Notes under the pieces: generated by a model
Database searches by the model: none
What the model was told of the DNA's origin: nothing
Seen by the model: only the letters and a program-made list of their open reading frames with translations
Shown: positions 1-11,599 of the stretch, one piece after another
How the letters are laid out: the number at the start of each line of letters is the position of its first letter
How positions within the stretch are numbered: position 1 is the first letter of the stretch
Assembly (NCBI GenBank): GCA_963682175.1
Contig: OY821775.1
Span: 50,502,053-50,566,052, forward strand
Source: Triglochin maritima
Lineage: Eukaryota; Streptophyta; Magnoliopsida; Alismatales; Juncaginaceae
Length of the DNA: 64,000 bases
Direction: 5' to 3'
Made by a program: the position numbers and the translations under genes

Positions 1-1922
1 GATTCACAGACGGATTATGATAGAGCAGTCCGTAATCTGAAGGATTCTTATAGTTCCTGGCTAGTGCTGACGAAGTATGTGTAAGACACGTGGTTGGTGC
101 ATAAAAAAAAATTTGTGTTGAATTGGACGAATCAAGTTCTTCATTTCGGCAACACTACGAACTGCAGGGTGGAAAGTGCACATTCGGCTCTGAAAGAGTG
201 AATCACTACATCGACTGCCGCTCTCGACACTCTTTTCGACCGCGTGAACTCGTCTATTGAAATGCAGCTGACGAATATTCGGAACTTTCTTGAAGACTCG
301 AGACGTCGAAATTTGGCACATTACATAGGTCCTTTGTTTCAGCATATAAATGGCCGAGTTTCGCATCAGTGCTTGTCGTTAATGACTCAGGAGTTGAAGA
401 GAATGCAGGACTTAAGTGATGAAATTGAATATCGTTGTGGGTGTGCTTTCCTGACAACACATGAGATTCCTTGTGCCTGTACCATATACGAGTGTTTGGC
501 GTCAGGTGATGGAATTTATTTAGAGCAGATTCATCCATTCTGGAAAACACTTGTTATCGGAGAAGGAGTCCAGATGTCAGAGTTTGTTGATCAGTCAGCA
601 CAAGACGCCGAGCATTTTCGGAAGCTAGTGGATGAGATCTCGCAGAGCGACCCTGCAGTAATTCGTAGTGCCTCTCGTATTTTATACGAACAGTTACACC
701 CCGATCAGTCGAACTATGGAGAACCCGAAGAAAATACTAAGGTACGAGGTCGACTTTGGGGAAAGTCGACACGTCGGGGCCCAAGTGCCTTCGAGTATGC
801 TGAGCGAGGTCGTGGTCGGTCTGGCAGTAGTGGGAGCAGGGGTCGTCGGTCTAATTCGTCTCGATCGTCCTTGAATACGGGCACATGATCTTCTGGTATG
901 TCGATATCTTTGTTGTTATGTTATTTAATATATATCAGTAATCTAAATTGGTTGAATATATTATCTCCTAATTTTATTGTTTTAATGAATTGTTATTTAC
1001 CTATCTTACAGTTAGGGGTGAGCTTCGGTCCAGGACCGGACCGAACCGGACCGGACCGAAACCCGAATTTTCGGGAAGTCCGGACCGAAGACCGGACCGA
1101 ATAGGTTCGGTCCGGTCCGGTCCGATCCGGGTCGGTCCAAAACCCGAATTTTCCCCTTAAATTTTCGGTCCGGTCCGGACCGAAGACCGAATTTCCAAAA
1201 TTTTGTGGACCGAAGACCAGACCGAAAAAATTCGGTCCGGTTCGGTCCGGACCGAAAAATTCGGTTCGGTCCGGGTGCCCGGACCAGACCGAATTTTGCT
1301 CACCCCTACTTACAGTGTCCGGACGGGTTGACGTGGACAACTTCCCATATAATGATAGACTGTCAGGAATCATTTTGCCATTTCTGCAAAGGTGGAATGA
1401 CGTACGTGCTGATGGCAACTGTGGATTTCGATGTGTTGCCGATGTCTTTCATGGTGGTCAGGAGAACTGGTCGTACGTCCGTCGTGCGATATCTAATGAG
1501 ATAAATGCACATCCTATTTATGAGACAGTCTATTTCGGTCATGTGAGAGAGGCTCGTCAACGAATTGATTGGGGCGGGGAGGTTGTGGCGAGGATCATTA
1601 TATGGAGGTTTGGTCCGACTTGTTTCCTATTGCGAATTTTTACAAGTGTGCGGTCATGTATTTCGCAGTGGGAACAGATGGTTCGTTGTTCCCGTGTCTT
1701 ACTGTTCTACCCTGGGAGTGTCCGTCTGTCATGACGAGGTCTGTCAGAGAGTTGGTCATTGCTCATTTAGGGAGTTACGCTCATTTTATTCGTTTGGAAT
1801 TACTTGATGATTTCCCAGTACCTCCTATAGCGACCTTATGGTATCAAATGCGAGATGAGAGTGTTGTTGGATGGGAGGATCAGTACCAAAGTAGGATGGA
1901 GTATTGGAACCGGTTACGTTGA
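1..1922 (+). pseudogene. Decayed MULE transposase tail joined to an OTU cysteine-protease domain
   Basis: Frame 1 reads from the window edge through the late part of a plant MULE/FAR1-like transposase (NWTNQVLHFGNTTNCRVESA at about 121-180, a typical hexapeptide-rich MULE segment). It then gives a SWIM-like cysteine cluster (CGC...PCAC, about 436-480) and a basic R/S/G-rich tail. An intron probably starts at a GTATGT donor (896) and ends at a CAG just before 1316 or before 1012. The second exon encodes an OTU protease core with the catalytic signature DGNCGF (about 1411-1428) and ends at 1922. Lesions: in-frame TAA 82-84, TGA 199-201 and TGA 886-888, plus a frameshift near 1570-1582 in a G-rich run. 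A hAT MITE sits in the intron. Transposase-OTU fusions are a known plant MULE architecture. The 5' part, including the DDE core, lies outside the window, and I could not find the right TIR. Confidence 0.82.
1005..1316. mobile_element. hAT-type MITE (1013-1308) with its 8-bp target-site duplication
   Basis: The element runs 1013-1308 (296 bp). It begins TAGGGGTGAGC and ends with the exact inverse GCTCACCCCTA. A perfect 8-bp TSD, CTTACAGT, lies at 1005-1012 and 1309-1316. Short TIRs starting TAGGGGTG with an 8-bp TSD identify a non-autonomous hAT element. The interior is almost entirely tandem and inverted CGGTCCGGACCG-like motifs, so the whole element can fold on itself. It encodes nothing; open frames through it are artefacts of the repeat. 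It sits at the end of the intron of the OTU-MULE pseudogene. Confidence 0.93.
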
Positions 1923-2723
1923 TTGTAATTTGTAATGTTTTTGTAATGTATAATATATCGTGTTGTTTTTTTACCGTATTTTAAATTTAAATATTATTTC
2001 GTATCTAAAGAAATAAGTTGAAAATCATTTCGTGAAAAATAAATATTAAAAAATACGATAGTCAAATAAATATGTAGAAGATATGTTCGTCAGAAATAAA
2101 TAATAAGAGTACACAAATAAGCATAAGCAAATACCAACAAATGTACTAACAGTGCAACAAAACGAAAGTAAAAGCAAGACAACTACAACTCAGCATATGA
2201 ATCATGGTCCGAAATGCCCAACTGGTTGTCCCAAGGGGGAGGCGGTGCCGGCGACCGCCCTCTCGTTGGGTCGGGCGTCTCCCACGACCGCCCGACTCAA
2301 TTTTTTTTTTTAAATTAATTGAAATAAACAAGGTAATTTACCAGATGTGAGTAGTCAGGGGTCTCCGCTGGTTCTTTTCCTGGCCTCCGAGACATTTTAT
2401 GTGGGGAATAGAAGAGTGATATGAAGAGAAAGTTGTGTTAAAAGAGTGAAATGAGGAGTTATATTAGTAGAAAGGGTAGAGGGACAAAATAGTAATCTTA
2501 CGGGCGATTTAAGTAGTTTTACGGCGACGAATAGCAGTTCAGTTTGGAAAGTCGAGTCGAGTTAGTTTGTTTTTTCCTCTCTTTAGCAATGACTCTTCGA
2601 TCAAACATTAAAGATTCTTCCCACGTGCAAGTTTCAAGTTAAAAACTTCATCGTAGAATCAAATGATTGTAGGGTCTATTTAGGAATAGTGTGTTACTCT
2701 AATTGTGTGTTTTAACCCACTTC
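1923..2723. other. AT-rich stretch downstream of the OTU-MULE remnant
   Basis: No gene seen. The first 250 bp look like an AT-rich 3' flank. At about 2200-2295 there is a GC-rich island with short self-complementary pieces (GGCGGTGCCGGCGACCGCC) inside AT-rich DNA. It may include the terminal part of the MULE, but no partner TIR is visible in the window. Confidence 0.4.
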
Positions 2724-3603
2724 AATATTGTTAGGAATTAAAATCAATTCCAAGTACGCAACAGAATCAAAATAGCAAATTCAATTGACGGAAATTGAGA
2801 ACAAATGCAAATCTAAAACACCAAACCACGCAAACACACACAAGATTTAACGTGGAAACCCAATACGGGAAAAATCACGAACGACACAACTTCAAATCTA
2901 TTATAGAGAAAACGTATTACAAAAAGAGACTTAAAAGAGACACGAACAACCGGCGAGAATACCTGGCTAAATTGCTCCCACCGAATCAACAAGGATGTTC
3001 TCTCTCTTTTCTCTCAAAAATGCAAAGTAGACAATAACAATCAATCTAATTGTTCTCTATTACAAAGGGGGGCGAAATTGCCTTTATATAGTAGGTCAAA
3101 ACAAGTATAATTTGCACCAAAATCGCGTGGAGAAATGTACAAATCGTGGGCAGAATTGGGTCAAACGGTCGACCAAACGGGTGCTTCGGTCAACCGATCT
3201 TCTAACCGTAACGCAAACCAGGTTCCATCGGTCAACCAGACCTTAAGTATTGCGGTCGACCGAAAATGGATAGACACTTTTCCTATTTGCTCGAGTGCAT
3301 ACTCGGTCGACCGAACACTTAAGTTCCGGTCGACCGAAAATCAACAGACACATTTTTCCCAACTCCTCGTGTGTGTCCGGTCGACCGACACCTAAGTTCT
3401 GGTCGACCGAAAATGGATAGACACTTTTGCCCAGCTCCTCATGTGTGCCCGGTCGACCGAATCCTAAGTTCCGGTCGACCGAAAATGGACAAACACTTTT
3501 GCTGGACAAAACAGAACACACATCCGAACGCCTTCCGGTCGACCGGTCTGTTTTATTCCACGAATACTTTAATCACATATTCAAAGTAAACAACAACAAA
3601 TAT
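2724..3603. mobile_element. Solo LTR (2729-3598), probably Copia-type, with 5-bp TSD
   Basis: The unit begins TGTTAGGAATT and ends ACAACAACA, giving TG...CA termini. It is flanked by the 5-bp direct repeat AATAT (2724-2728 and 3599-3603). At 870 bp with no retroviral coding sequence it fits a solo LTR left by recombination. The left part has the phrase GATTTAACGTGGAAACCC, a near-universal phrase of plant Copia-like LTRs (remembered, not searched). The right half is a cluster of GGTCGACC palindromes. Copia rather than Gypsy is an inference from the terminus and that phrase. Confidence 0.82.
3160..3547. repeat. CGGTCGACCG palindrome cluster inside the solo LTR
   Basis: More than ten exact or one-mismatch copies of (C)GGTCGACC(G) occur in under 400 bp, commonly followed by GAAAATGGATAGACACTTTT-like spacers. 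The motif is a perfect palindrome containing two CpGs and a SalI site. Open frames across it, with FRSTENG or GRPNPK-like peptides, are repeat artefacts. Confidence 0.9.
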
Positions 3604-4259
3604 GTATGTTTTTATTTTTTCTATTAGTTGGGTATTTATTTTAATATATCAACGAAGTATCAAGAACTTAAGTAGATGATCATAATTTCTTTGAATTCTA
3701 GCCAATTTATGGCCTCCCGAAAGAAGTCAACCGACTGTGTTGGCCAATGATGAATTAAAAACAAAATGGAAATCAATAAAGGGCCAAGAAAGAATGAAAT
3801 TGAATCCGACATTTCTTGATACTATAATTTAACAATTTGCATTTTTCTCTCGCAAAATGACAATCTTGCTGGTCTTTGTAGATAGAAATATATATGTGTG
3901 TTTGCAGGGGCCTAAAATTCACAAATCCCATTTAATCGAGCATCCTATTAACCATCCGATCAAACACGTTGTTAATAATAATATTAGTGAATATTCACTC
4001 AAACATGTTGTTAACAATAATATATTATTATTATTTTACCGTTTTCAAATAAATGTGTTGGGTGGGAACAACTAAATGAATGCGTCACTCAGTAAGCGGT
4101 GGAAACTTCGTTCAGCCCACTAAAATATACAGAGTTTAAGCTTCTTTGTGCATTAACATGTTCTTAATGATGATGCATGTTTTGATTTAGCCTTTCAACT
4201 CTGACATGCATAGATGCGTTACAAATTGCTATATGGAACTTTCATATTTTCACATCCAC
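3604..4259. other. AT-rich intergenic DNA
   Basis: I see no coding, TIR or LTR structure. A short duplicated phrase, (A/T)CACGTTGTTAATAATAATAT and a near copy about 55 bp later (about 3965-4025), is the only internal repeat noted. Confidence 0.4.
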
Positions 4260-5150
4260 AATTGTTTCCAGTGTGTTTCACTTTCAGCACTATATGGAGT
4301 TCCATTTGCTTTTAGTTTCTAACTTCTAAATCATCTTTCCAATCGAATTTTAATATTCTATTTGCAAGTCTAACGGTAAGTGGTATACTTATATGCACAT
4401 ACTTGTACTTGATATAAATGTCTTCATCAAAATATCCATATAAATAGCAGAAAAAACACTGCAACAGGCCTAAGCTGAGTTCCACAAACAAAAATATACC
4501 TTTCCCAGGACAAAAAACCCTTATTACCATCTTACCACATGCAAATAATAAGATTGACAGCAACTCAAACCAAGTGGTGTTTTATTACTGTCACATTGTT
4601 AATGCATATGGAGTTCTAATGGCAAACCCACAACCAATAGAACCTGTTGGATATAATACCAACCTGCAGCCAATTTAAATTCAGATAAAATCCTGTTACA
4701 CCACAAAAAAACGTTTGATTTTCATGGTATGATTTCTGAAGTGTTTGGTTGGTCTGATTTCTCTTGTCAACCAAAAGAATGCTTGAATGAAATAAAAGAA
4801 AATATCTCTCACCAAAGTGTAAGTTACCACTTACCACCATACAAATAATCACATTCAAGCCAAGAACGAATCAAACTTGGGTAATTTATTACTGTCACAA
4901 ATGTTAATGCATGTGAGCATCAAGAATGGTGGTGGTAAATCCCAAATTACAAAATCCACAACCACCAACTTTATTTAATACAAACATTGGACTCTTCAGG
5001 CATTTAAGCCTGTAAAAATCCAGAAAAGACTGGGCTTTGCTTCTGGAGTCCTTGGTTGGTCCAATCTCTGATGTTAATCAAAGGAATTAGAAGGGAAATA
5101 TTTGTCACCAAGAATGTTAGCTAACACCATGCAAATGTCTCCTCTCATAG
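4260..5150. repeat. Diverged tandem triplication of the 3' end of the carrier gene
   Basis: Three successive segments of about 280-310 bp share the same order of phrases. Segment boundaries are roughly 4300-4575, 4575-4880 and 4880-5150. The shared phrases are TTTATTACTGTCACA, TTAATGCATRTGRG, GGTTGGTC(T/C)(G/A)AT, a purine-rich stretch ending GAAATAT, then a CACCAAG...CACCATRCAAAT phrase. In the rightmost copy the last phrase lies at the carrier's stop codon and 3' coding end (5117-5150). The left copies are therefore degenerate duplicates of the 3' UTR plus the final codons. Only the right copy is attached to an open frame. Confidence 0.6.
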
Positions 5151-7833
5151 AGCCCAATTACTTGATCAGCAACCCCCCAAACTATGGCCTGACCAGGAGG
5201 AATCCTCATAAGCCTAGGAAGCAACCCTTTCCACAATGCAAGCAGACCCTCTTCAGCGTAAATTGTTCTGATAGCATGAAACATGCCCTTGTATTTAACA
5301 GCACCGTCCACCGATTTGCTTTGGGCCATGAGTCTTGTCTTCACAACGTCGAAGGGGCCAGTGCACAGTGGGCCGGCAGTTCCGGCTAGGAATCCTGAAA
5401 TCATGGATTGCCAGGGCTGGAGGACCTTTCCGTCCCCCTCGTGTTTCTTCCAGAAAATGACGTCGAAGGTGTTTTTTGCAGTGAACATGGCAGCCTGGTT
5501 GGTTCCATTGCGCATGACAGTTGGTGCTGCACCTGCCCAAAGCCCACGTAGTCCTTCTTCCCGAATGACTGTAGTTGCACAATGAACCGGGCCTTTGTAC
5601 TTCAAAATGTCAGCCTTTAGCCCTTTTTGCTGCTGAAGCCTGATCTTCACTACCTGTATTTGAGAAAAAATTTAGAACCGGTTACATGCAGGCAATGAAA
5701 CCCATGAAGAATACATGAATTTTAACAGAGCATGTTAACAGCTTATTAAAATGAAAAACATAGCATCTTGCATGTATGTTTTGGACCAGCTTATTCATTG
5801 AAAAAAAGACCATGAGATATCCCAAAGTCAGAATATTATATCAAACAATGGATAATTCTAATAATCACAATGAAATAGACATCCTCATCCAGACCTTCAA
5901 TTCAGACTAAGTAATGCAGCATGTCCAGGAGTGTGCAAGTGAAACGGAAGACTGAACTAAAAGTTCATATAAAATAACAATAAACTAGACCTAGTTCTTT
6001 TTACTTGGCAAAACAAAGAACAAAAAAGAAAGTACCGCCCACCAAATATTGTAGTTTGAATATTTATATGTGATCCACGAATAATTTACATTGTCCATAA
6101 AGACCAACACTGTTCTTAAGGATCCACCAAGTCAACTTTCAAGGATGAAAACTGAAGTTTAAAAAACCCAAAAGTCTTTCATAGCTAATAAACAAAACCA
6201 AAACATATATCTTCTCTAAGTTTCCCTTTAATAGAAAAAGGATGATAAACAACACCACCATGCAAAAATATGTCTTTTAAGAAAAAGCTGCTATCAAACG
6301 TGCCAAGGCCAAACACCTGAATAGGCGCAAAATATGTGATCTGTGTTTATCTTACAAGAATCATTTCTCCAAAGAAAGGTCATTGGATGTGAAAACTAAG
6401 TGAACATCAAACTCCAAAAAGGCTAAGTATCTTGTATAAATATGTCCTTCCAGATAATTATCAATATCACAAGGGATCAACAAATACCCATTCCAGTAAG
6501 GTGCCAAAACAATAAGACGTGGACTCATTCAGTATAAGATAATAATCCCAGAAAGAATTTCTAATCCAAGACACTTAGCTGAATCTCCTCAATAAAAACC
6601 AAATGAAAGAAAATTCAAACCAAAGAAGGGAATTTCCATGAATTAAGTGTGGCATTAAGGTGAGAGAAGCAGAATTTCAGCTAGAAATCATTGAAATCCA
6701 AGCACACAACATCAAACAAGTCAAACATTCAAGAAATCATCCATATAATATGCCTCATTCAATAAAGAAAGCAGTTTCACCTACTACAAGCTTTAAAAAA
6801 ACAATAAGTCAAACTCAACATTCAACAGTCAACCCAAACAAACAAACCAACACTTCGGAAAGAAAGAATCATTTAAAATAAGAGCAGTTCGTGCATGCAA
6901 CCTAAACCTAACTATTTCCCTCTCTTCCTCACAATTCAAGCCACAATATTCACAGACCATACCCACGAAACACAACCTTATCTACTCAAATCGAAAACCC
7001 AAGACCAATAACCAAAAAACCACAACGATTCCTACCCAAACCGAAAAACCACAACTTGTTCCACACAAAAAAAGACTATCTTTCACTTCGAAATCTTAAA
7101 TCCAAACCCAAAAAACCACAACCTTCCCTACCCAAATAAAAAAACCCAGAACCCCAAAAGCCACAAATTTCCAAAAACCCAAAAAATACCAAAAAACACA
7201 ACCTTTCACCCCAAATCTGAAACCCACAACATTGTCATTTCCTACCCAAATCAAAAACCCAAAATTCAGAACCAAAAAAGGCACAACCTTTCTCATCCAA
7301 ATCCTACCCAAATTAAAAAAACAAAACAAAAGGCCACAACTTTCCTAATCAAATCGAAAAGGCACAACCTTTCCTAGTAAAATTCAAAAAACCACAACCT
7401 TCAAATCAAAGAAACCCAAACCACGACGACCCACCTCAAACGGCGTGACAACGACCAAAGCCTCGAGCACCCCAGCCCCAAAGCCGGAAAACAACCTCCC
7501 AACGGTTGTCACCCTCCCATCCCCTCCACCCACGACCCCTTGGAGCATAGCGTTGGATCCCATCCGGAGCGTGTACTTGAGCGTGAGGTGGGTCGCGAAC
7601 GGCGTCAAACCCTTCCAGAGTGCCCTGACGCCCTCGGTGGAGGAAACAGTGGAGCCGCAGTGGAGGATGCCCTTGTAGGCACCGGCCCGGTCGAGCTGGA
7701 GGCGGGTCTTGATCACGTCGATGGGTTGGAGGCAGGTTGCTTCCACTATCCCACCGAGCGACCCGGAAAGGGCTTTCAGGTAAGGAGGTGGAGGTGGGAT
7801 GGTGGTGGTTGAGATCGAGGTCTCCGCCGCCAT
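5117..7833 (-). CDS. SFC1: Mitochondrial succinate/fumarate-type carrier (SFC1-like), two exons
   Basis: Exons 7833-7435 and 5653-5117 join in phase at a GT-AG intron of 1.78 kb (PFE|VVKIR) to give 311 aa, matching the roughly 310 aa of the family. The three mitochondrial-carrier signatures are present: PIDVIKTRLQ, PFEVVKIRLQ and PFDVVKTRLM, one per repeat of about 100 residues, each repeat with two membrane helices. Family members sit in the inner mitochondrial membrane and exchange dicarboxylates or tricarboxylates; the closest relative I recognise is Arabidopsis mSFC1, inferred to swap succinate for fumarate or isocitrate and to link peroxisomal lipid breakdown to respiration. The start is the first ATG, followed by a Thr/Pro-rich lead. 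Substrate is inferred from similarity only. The 3' end appears to have been triplicated downstream. Confidence 0.93.
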
Positions 7834-9900
7834 CGGAGGAGCACGAGGAGTGGAGGAAGAAGTTTATTGGACTCAGAACTCAAAATTTTTTGGGTTGTGT
7901 TTAGTCTTGGTTGGGCTTGTGCTCGTCAGAAACATCGGTCGAGACGAGTGCTGTTAACTTTCGCGCAGTTGGATAGGTCGATTCGAAAATTATTCAATTT
8001 TAATTTAATTTAAAAATAAAAACCATGATAAAAAATAAAATTTAATTTAAATTTGCTCAAACTTAAAAAAATTGAAACTCGATTTAATAGTTCGTTCGAA
8101 TTTTTTATTGTTCTATTTATAATATTTTTTTGTATTTAGTAATAACATAATATAACATATATAACTTGAAATTTCGCTCGACTCGTTTACAACCATATTC
8201 AAGACTGTTTTCGTGTCGTGTAATTTTACTAGTATTAGAATAGTTTGCTATACACGAACCCAAAAGGTTTTTGTATCTATCTTTTGGTACATGAAATCAA
8301 TCGTGTGTGCACTAAACAACACTATAAGTACGCTAATTTTTTTGTGTACATATTGTGTGCTCACTACACGAAACGACACAATACACGATTAATTATTATT
8401 GTCGGAACTGTACAACAATAAAAGGGATACATCATTTCTAGACATGGAAAATTTACAAATATTAGATTTGTTAGTGTACTTTTATAGTTATTAGATTAGT
8501 TTGCTTTACACAAACACGATTCGCAAAAAAAATCGTGTATGTCTTTCGATGCACGAACACGACACGAAATTAAGTGTATATACAAAACGACACGGTAAGT
8601 ACACGAAATTTTTTGTGTACATAACGTGTAGTCAGACTCCACGAACGAGATGATACAAGGTTCAACACTAACCAATACACAATTGTCACGAAATATTTGT
8701 TAATTCAAAATTAGAACCCTTAAAAGTTAAAACACAATCATCAAATCTAAGAAGACAACATGAACTTGTAAAATATAACCATCATTCAATCAAACTCCAA
8801 AATCATAACACGTATGCATCCAATCATCATCCACCATCAAGGCATCAAAGCATAAGTTAAGTTTGTGACGTAAGACCAGTAGAATATAAGACTATTAAAA
8901 AGTATAAACCTTTCAAGTAAGGTTTGTCTATTTATATAAATGTTTGAAGTTTTCAAGTAAAAAGGTAGTAGTGTTTGAATCATTGGATACAAGATGTTCA
9001 TGGGTCAGTCAGTATTCGTGGAAATCTCTTTCTTCTTTAACGAAGAGGTCACAGATCGCAACCCACAGTGTTTTAGAAGATTTGCGGGCTGAAAAGGAGG
9101 AAAAGCAAATATGGGATAAAATATAATTATACAGAAAGCGAATTAACGTATAATACCAATAAGAAACTAAATCAAATAAAAGAAAATTAGAGATAATTCC
9201 AACAAATAACCCACGTCTAATGCCACCACAACTTTCGGTTTAACATCAATAAACAATTAGAGAACACCAAATGATCAACTTTTGGCACTAAAATGAATGC
9301 TAGACTTAGTCTGTTTATCTACTGACCAGACCAGACCAGACCAGAGCAAGTCTCATATTGATGACCAGAGCAAGTCTCGTATCGATGCACCAAATCCAGT
9401 CTGGTTTGAATGTGTACACGAGGATAAGGGGTAACATGGTGTAAACGCAATCACATAAAAAGGAAATGTTTTTAAACTTACACGTGAAAAACACAACCAC
9501 CAGAACATTCGTAAATACTAAATACAACCACTTTTCTTTCACCATTACTAGTTTTTTTTAATCGGACATCACTAATCAACTGAATCGGCAATTTCTTGAG
9601 TGAAGAAATATTTATGCAGTATCATTTAAGGAAAACCATTCATCAGCATTATTTTTTATTAGTCATTCATCAACATTTGGAGAGACAATTTGATAACGAT
9701 AATATATAAAATATCAAATGCAAAGAAAATACTTTAAAAAATTATCTCAAAAATAGAAATCTCCAGTGCAACAAAATTCCACAACGATACCAACCAAACA
9801 AGGAGCGACAGCTCTGAAAATTTTGCACCTAATCCAAACTAAAACCATCACATAATTTAAGCATTGTAACTAACACAAGGCTATAAGAAGAGGCTTATCA
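7834..9900. other. Intergenic DNA upstream of the carrier, with degenerate repeats
   Basis: No convincing gene. The region holds the diverged 160-180-bp repeat pair described separately. At about 9333-9384 there is a tandem mini-repeat of GACCAGAGCAAGTCTC(A/G)TAT after a run of CCAGA pentamers. A short frame at 8944-9126 has no recognisable family and was not accepted. Confidence 0.4.
8231..8665. repeat. Diverged direct-repeat pair rich in ACACGA motifs
   Basis: Segments 8231-8390 and about 8488-8665 follow the same order: TTAGAATAGTTTGC / TTAGATTAGTTTGC, a CACGAAC phrase, an ATCGTGTRTG phrase, then TTTTTTGTGTACAT and a CACGAA phrase. Arrays of CACGACACGAA-like words are common in old hAT or LTR debris, but I found no termini or TSD. 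Confidence 0.5.
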
Positions 9901-9958
9901 GAGAAATGAGTACTCATAACTGCATCCGCCTGTTCATGTCACCTGCTGCAAAACAATA
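9900..9958 (-). other. Possible 3' UTR exon of the eL33 gene
   Basis: Read on the minus strand, a good acceptor (GTTTTGCAG) precedes a sequence beginning CAGGTGACATGAAC that continues toward an AT-rich end. The eL33 stop codon at 10881 is followed by the donor-like AAG|GTTGGTGG. An intron in the 3' UTR would join the two. This rests on splice-like sequence only. Confidence 0.3.
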
Positions 9959-10880
9959 AGTACATCATCAGTGAATGTAGATATATTTCACTGTAACCAA
10001 AATTAAAAACAGATGTTCTAGATAACATAAAATATCCCTAGAAATATAATTGACCAACATTTTCAGGCATCAACAGTTGAATTTGTGATCAGCAATAAAC
10101 ATATACATTTCAGGTGACTACGTTTCAATAAATTGGCATTTGGGATTTTGGCTAAAACAAAATGGTTTTACACATGATTCACAGTTTGCAAAGACAGTAC
10201 ATAAACATATTGCTAAATCTTAAGTTGAGATCTCTTAAGTTATTGTATGAAATGTATACAATAGCAAAGAGAACAGCATGAGAGAGAGAGAAAACATAAA
10301 AGACTAAATGAACATACCAAAAATTAAATGTCTCAAAGTTCATATCTCCTGACCGATACTCAAGTAAAACACTACATTGATGCATTTAAGCACAGAAGCA
10401 AAAAAAACATGCCTTGTAATATATATCTCTTCATCATTCATCAAAGGTTAGGTAAAATTCTACAGTGATAAATTCAAGCACAGAAGCAATTAAATGACTC
10501 AATTTAAGGATCAACTATAATTACATTCAAACACAAAATTATGTAAATCAATAACTACCAACGCAAATCCTATACAAAAGTAAAAACACAATGACAACCT
10601 TGAACACACCTTATATCAGCTATATAAGAGAAATTAGCCATTGCCCAAACAGGGGGATTAGGCAATTTTAATGCAATCCGATAAAGATTAATTACAAATA
10701 CAACAAGTATCAACTCTCTTGAAATTTCACTAATGGATCAAACATCTAAAGTACCATTCAACACCGAAAACAATGAAACCGTAGTAACTGATCAGCAAAC
10801 ATGGAAATCATTATCAAATATAATCATGAAAATCACAACCACAAAAAACTCAACGCAAATTCAATTATCAACCACCAACC

Positions 10881-11447
10881 TTAGATGTTGCTGGGGTACA
10901 TGAACACTCTCACTTTATCACCCTGCAAAAGCAAAACCACAAAAAACTTAAACCTAAAAACACAAAACAAAACCCAAATCAAGCATAAAATCTCCATACC
11001 ATAGACTTGGGTGGCAAGTTAGACTTGAACTTAGCCCTAACAATTCCAGTGTTGCCATGAGGACGAGTGACCTTCCCCCAAATGCACCTATAAAGCGACC
11101 CATTCTTCTTGGTCTTGGCCTTGTAAACATACGCCATCCTCTTCCCGCAGTACCACCCCACCTCCTCCCTGGTGTTGACCCCCTCGATCTGGACCAGCGA
11201 CGTCTGCTCGTACTGATTCGACTTCGACCTGCGTCAAGATCCAAACTTTACCATCCAATTCTACTGGAAATGGGGATTTGGGAATTGGGTAAGCGTCAAA
11301 ATCTCACCTTTTGTACCCTAGAATCGTGCCGCGGGTGTAGAGCCTATAGAAGGAAGGGTTAGAAAGGGAGAAAGGGGAGGAAGAGTTGGGAAAAGGGGTC
11401 TTGTAGGGTTCGAACCTGACGCGCTCGCCTTGCCTACCCTTCACCAT
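10881..11447 (-). CDS. RPL35A: Cytosolic 60S ribosomal protein eL33 (L35a), four exons
   Basis: Exons 11447-11416, 11343-11308, 11228-11000 and 10922-10881 splice at GT-AG sites to a 112-aa protein, the normal length of plant L35a. The product begins [16 protein letters not shown] and ends [10 protein letters not shown]. The middle contains the conserved [14 protein letters not shown] and [20 protein letters not shown] segments. eL33 is a basic rRNA-binding protein of the large subunit. The first exon is only 32 nt and ends inside an Arg codon (AG|G), so the start codon is fixed by the spliced frame. The upstream sequence has the telo-box and site II elements typical of plant ribosomal protein promoters. 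No lesion seen. Confidence 0.96.
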
Positions 11448-11514
11448 CTTCGATTGATCGAGTTCTGCTGCTTCGCCGCCGCAAATGGGGATAGGGGAGA
11501 TGGAGAGGGGATTT

Positions 11515-11595
11515 ATTAGGGTTAGGGTTTCAGAGGGGTTAAATCGGCATCTTGTCGCTTAGGTTTTGGGCTGGGCCTGACTGTTTTAATGGGCC
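11515..11595 (-). promoter_or_regulatory. Telo-box and site II (TGGGCC) promoter elements of the eL33 gene
   Basis: About 70-85 bp upstream of the start codon, the plus strand reads ATTAGGGTTAGGGTTT, that is AAACCCTAACCCTAAT in gene orientation: a double telo-box. TGGGCC site II motifs follow at 11572-11577 and 11590-11595. Telo-box plus site II is an established promoter signature of plant translation-machinery genes, read by TCP and telobox-binding factors in proliferating cells. Function here is inferred from position. Confidence 0.8.
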
Positions 11596-11599
11596 TTCA

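Noticed and set aside
993..1504. Open frames across the CGGTCCGGACCG region
   Set aside because: They are reading frames through the repeats of a 296-bp MITE and its flank; the peptides are PDRTGPN-type repetition.
3135..3627. Several open frames with FRSTENG / GRPNPK-like peptides
   Set aside because: Translation of the GGTCGACC cluster of a solo LTR in different frames, not a protein gene. The same applies to 16750-17060 and 63098-63917.
7096..7329. Phe/Val/Gly-rich frame in the carrier intron
   Set aside because: Low-complexity CCAAA/ACCACAA intronic sequence; the exon-exon frame of the carrier excludes it.
8944..9126. Possible small gene (60 codons)
   Set aside because: No recognisable family, no splice partner and no codon-usage support in an AT-rich spacer.
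11405..11420. tRNA T-arm-like GGTTCGAACC
   Set aside because: It lies at the eL33 exon 1 donor, and no acceptor stem or anticodon arm can be folded around it.
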